Assembly (NCBI GenBank): GCA_025331435.1
Contig: JAIWNI010000004.1
Span: 1 to 64,000, forward strand
Length of the DNA: 64,000 nucleotides
Source of the DNA: Choanephora cucurbitarum
Lineage: Eukaryota > Mucoromycota > Mucoromycetes > Mucorales > Choanephoraceae
Direction of reading: 5' to 3'
The position numbers and the translations under genes are program-made. Within the stretch, counting starts at the first letter, position 1. Each line of letters begins with the position of its first letter. Under the pieces are notes generated by a model, which worked only from the letters and a program-made list of their open reading frames with translations, did not search any database and was not told the origin of the DNA. Positions 61,214 through 64,000 of the stretch are shown here, piece after piece.

Positions 61214-62883
61214 TTATTCTATTTTGTGTTTTTTATGTGACACAAAGACGAATCTTATCACAGCATTAACACCTGAAAATACAAAAGCAATGATGCACAC
61301 ACCAAACATGTTGATATCCCAATTTGTAGCTTTGTACCATGTCATCTTCTCGTTCACTTGCCTTCTGTACCATAAGTCATCCCCAGTCCTAACAGAATAC
61401 ATCACTTCTTCAATTATATCTGCTGCATAAATCTTTCTTCTACTACGAATCTGGACCAGTGCTTGCATGCTCTTCATTTGAGTTGCAAACTTTTGATCCT
61501 TATCTAACAAAATCTCACTTAGTTTCTCAAATGTGTCGGTCACATTGTACTTCTTTCTATCGACCTGCAATGCTACACCAGATGCTACAATAGTATTCGC
61601 ATTTTGAGGCTGGTCGCTTGTAAAAGGATGCAGCAAAAGAGGTACTCCATTGTACAAAGACTCGTGAATTGAGCTAGCACCACCATGGCTGATAAACAAT
61701 CTACAGTGGGGATGATGGAGAATGGCAAACTGCGGAGACCACGTTTCAAATCTCAAGTCTGCATGATTTTGAAGTAAATCATTGACTTTATACACTCTTC
61801 CTGAGCGTGTGATAATTTGTTCAGGTAGATTGTGACGTGACTTCATAGACAAGGACCAGATGAAGCCGTTTAAGTAATCGGATTCGTAAGCCTCTACCAA
61901 ACTTGTCAATAACACTTCAAACTCCTTTTTACTGGGATTGTACATCTGTCCAAATGCTATATAGACAACCCGTTGATGCGTGTCCATAAACTTGGATAGC
62001 TTACTATCAAGTGGATCATATACCGCATTAATAACAGGTCCAACATATTCGACTAAAGGCCCAACAGGACGCGGACTTTCTATTCCCCAAAAACTATTGA
62101 TCATTTTGATCACATTTGAATGTTCTCCAAAGGACTCGAAGTTTTCTATATTGAGTGCCTTACGTACTTTTCGAATCGTCCTTAAAACTGGCAAATATCG
62201 ATATATTAACTTCGGAGTTAATATATACCGATTGTACAACCGTTCTTTAAAGCTTAGATTTAATGTGGTTGGTTGGCTTATGATCTGATTTGTATTTATA
62301 AAAGGTGCTTTGGTGTCTAAAAGAGAGAAAAGGTTTAGTCGAGAAACAAATAGAGCAGCATATGTCAGCTACCTTCTGATAAGCTCATCGTCATGTAGAC
62401 AATCGTAGGTATGTTCAGGGTCTTGGCTGCATCTATACAGGCCAATGTCATTTGGTCACATAGAACAATTGATGTGTTGGAGCTCTTAAAAACATTGATA
62501 TATATCCTATATTCGTCTGCATACAAATCCTCAGTCATCTGGCTATAGGATTGAAATAGCACAGATGATAAGGGGTCTTCCGTATCAAACAGGTCGCGAA
62601 ATTGAATTTTTGACTTATGAGTACCCAACGAAATTGTTTTGACAGAAGGCGCATAGCGTTCTCCAATTTTTAGGAAAGGTTCTTTAGTGAGGAAAGATAC
62701 GTTATGTCCTCTTTCAGCAAGAATTTTGCCAATCTCCAACACCCATGTCATGTGACTTAGACCACCCATCGTTGCAGCGATATGAACTGTTTTGGGCTCA
62801 AGAGCCATAGGTTTTGGTGAAAGTGTATACACTTGGGTTGCCATGAGCATATGTAGTATAGCAACAAAAGGCAGACACTTCAT
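61214..62883 (-). CDS. UDP-glycosyltransferase, GT1 family
   Basis: Two exons (62883-62373 and 62316-61214) give 537 aa. A signal peptide (FVAILHMLMATQVYTLS) precedes an acceptor-binding domain with MGGLSHMTWVLEIGKILAER. The donor domain has the UGT signature WSPQFAILHHPHCRLFISHGG...SIHESLYNGVPLLLHPFTSDQ. A C-terminal membrane helix (FGVCIIAFVFSGVNAVI) and dibasic tail (SHKKHKIE) suggest a type I ER membrane protein, as with animal UGTs. It probably glucosylates a sterol, sphingolipid or xenobiotic; the acceptor is unknown. Confidence 0.93.
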
Positions 62884-63886
62884 TATTGAGTTGTTTCAAA
62901 TGAGTGAAAGAGAAGAGGGGAAGGAAGACTAACATAAGAAGTGGATTTATAACTTTTATAATGAAAGAAGAATCCATTCTTACTTCCGTCTGAGCCTCCG
63001 AAGTTGCCTATATGCCGACTTAGTGCCCATCAATAAATCTTTTCATCCAAGCTATATCATTTAGATATTGGTGTTTTTCTCTTTGGTCCAAAAGAAACCC
63101 CCTTTTGATGTCAAATAATTCCTTTTTCTTTCTTTCTAGGAATATATGTTTTACCATTCTCTAAACTAGAGCGAAAAGAAGAGTGACAGCATGACTCTAA
63201 TCATAAACATGAGCAAAAGTCTCGAAATGATATGCCTTTTGATTGGACTGTATTAATTAGAAAGCATACTGAACTTCTAAGAGTAATTGCCTCAAGATTT
63301 CTCCCTCTGTTTAAACATAATAACCCTTTGCTTATTCGACTTTGGTTATTTATCTTCACATGATGTTATAGAGCACCTAATGCTAGGTAAGTTATTATGC
63401 CGCTATGAGAACGAAAACGGCTTGCTGTTTCATGATTTGAAGCCGAATGCTTATATGCTAAACCGAACAATATATAGGTAAACTTGATGATGCATTTGCC
63501 GCAATAAAGGAAAGAACGAGAAAAGTCGTTTATCTGTGATCATATATTACCACAAGCGAGTTTAATTGTGATTAGTGTGTGTATTATACTTCGAGGCTTC
63601 AAAATATATGTTAGGTTTGCTGAGGATATATTTTTGGGAAATGTCAATTAGACGCATCATTTTCTTTCTGTCCTTTAACAAATAAGGAATATCGGGTTTA
63701 CAAATTCGGCTACTGAACCTTATGATTTACACACATATACACACGCACTCATACGCAGCCTTACTGAAGTTCTTTTCTATCTCTCTCTCTTTTTTTTTTC
63801 TGGTCCTCCATTTTTTTGCGTGTGTGCGTACTTGTGTGTGAGTGTGTGCGTATATATTAATAATATTAAACAATCAAGTTGTTATA
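62884..63886. other. Intergenic
   Basis: About 1 kb between divergent genes. A short frame at 63287-63481 lacks support. Near the right side are a C/T tract (63776-63805) and a GT/TG-rich microsatellite (63817-63855). Confidence 0.45.
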
Positions 63887-64000
63887 ATGGGAGACCAAGG
63901 TGCAAACTTTACATCTCAAGACAAAACCTTCTTTACTTAATGACTTTTAATATAGGTTCGACGTATGCTGTCCTACAGAGTGTACCAGTCATGGTCTCTC
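63887..64000 (+). CDS. Partial 5' end of a gene leaving the window
   Basis: ATG GGA GAC CAA G, then a GTGCAA donor and an AATATAG acceptor (63955), and an open frame to the edge (GSTYAVLQSVPVMVS). The long pyrimidine leader upstream matches other gene starts here. Too little is visible to name the product. Confidence 0.4.

Noticed and set aside
63287..63481. 64-codon frame before the right-edge gene
   Set aside because: The DLKPNAYML stretch faintly recalls a kinase catalytic loop, but no other kinase motif is nearby and the frame is closed on both sides.

Overview
This is nuclear DNA from a fungus, most likely an early-diverging mould of the Mucorales (inferred; genus not resolved). The case for this is: AT-rich sequence; many short introns (about 50-70 nt, GTAAGT-like donors); pyrimidine-rich leaders before start codons; a class C (GABA-B-like) GPCR; a cytochrome b5-fused front-end desaturase; and a large MULE transposon. 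I joined exons by hand. For most of the spliced genes the summed exon lengths were checked and divide by three, which supports those models.

Layout. 1-548: the 3' end of a probable TFIIIC large subunit. 759-5071: a 15-exon class C GPCR (minus). 5589-6034: an Ecl1-like zinc protein. 6208-8103 and 8286-9729: a divergent pair of WD40 genes, RBBP4/Msi1-like and EED-like. 9790-11597: a coiled-coil protein whose stop codon overlaps that of the convergent RIO2 kinase (11594-13233). 13684-14827: exosome cap subunit RRP4. 15564-16678: an SDR oxidoreductase. 16747-20820: cohesin subunit SCC3. 21540-21622: tRNA-Leu(CAA). 21623-24237: a gene-poor stretch with a tandem duplication and a MITE. 24238-25812: a b5-desaturase.

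26395-30215 is an intact-looking MULE transposon with identical 96-bp inverted repeats. Its transposase (FAR1-like zinc domain, DDE, SWIM) appears to be spliced in frame to an OTU-type cysteine protease domain. It sits 61 bp upstream of a KEN-box coiled-coil gene (30277-31131). Next come a Rieske-like protein with Lys and Ser runs (31442-32762), a MATE transporter (32928-34396), exosome CSL4 (35273-36037), a type II membrane glycosyltransferase-like protein (36090-37329), a kelch-BTB protein (40015-42165), a CAX Ca2+/H+ exchanger (43135-44866), two orphan genes, and a His-rich type II membrane protein (49536-51395). A gene-poor stretch follows to about 55.4 kb. The right end carries bL33m, a GH47 mannosidase, mS38 (COX24-like) divergent from uS13, a second SDR, a UDP-glycosyltransferase, and the probable first exon of a gene leaving the window.

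Themes. RNA processing and translation are well represented (RRP4, CSL4, RIO2, uS13, bL33m, mS38, TFIIIC, tRNA). Chromatin and cell-cycle genes form a second group (RBBP4-like, EED-like, SCC3, KEN-box protein), several with MCB- or E2F-like promoter words. The strongest leads are the divergent EED/RBBP4 pair, the MULE-OTU fusion and its insertion into a promoter, and the Rieske protein.
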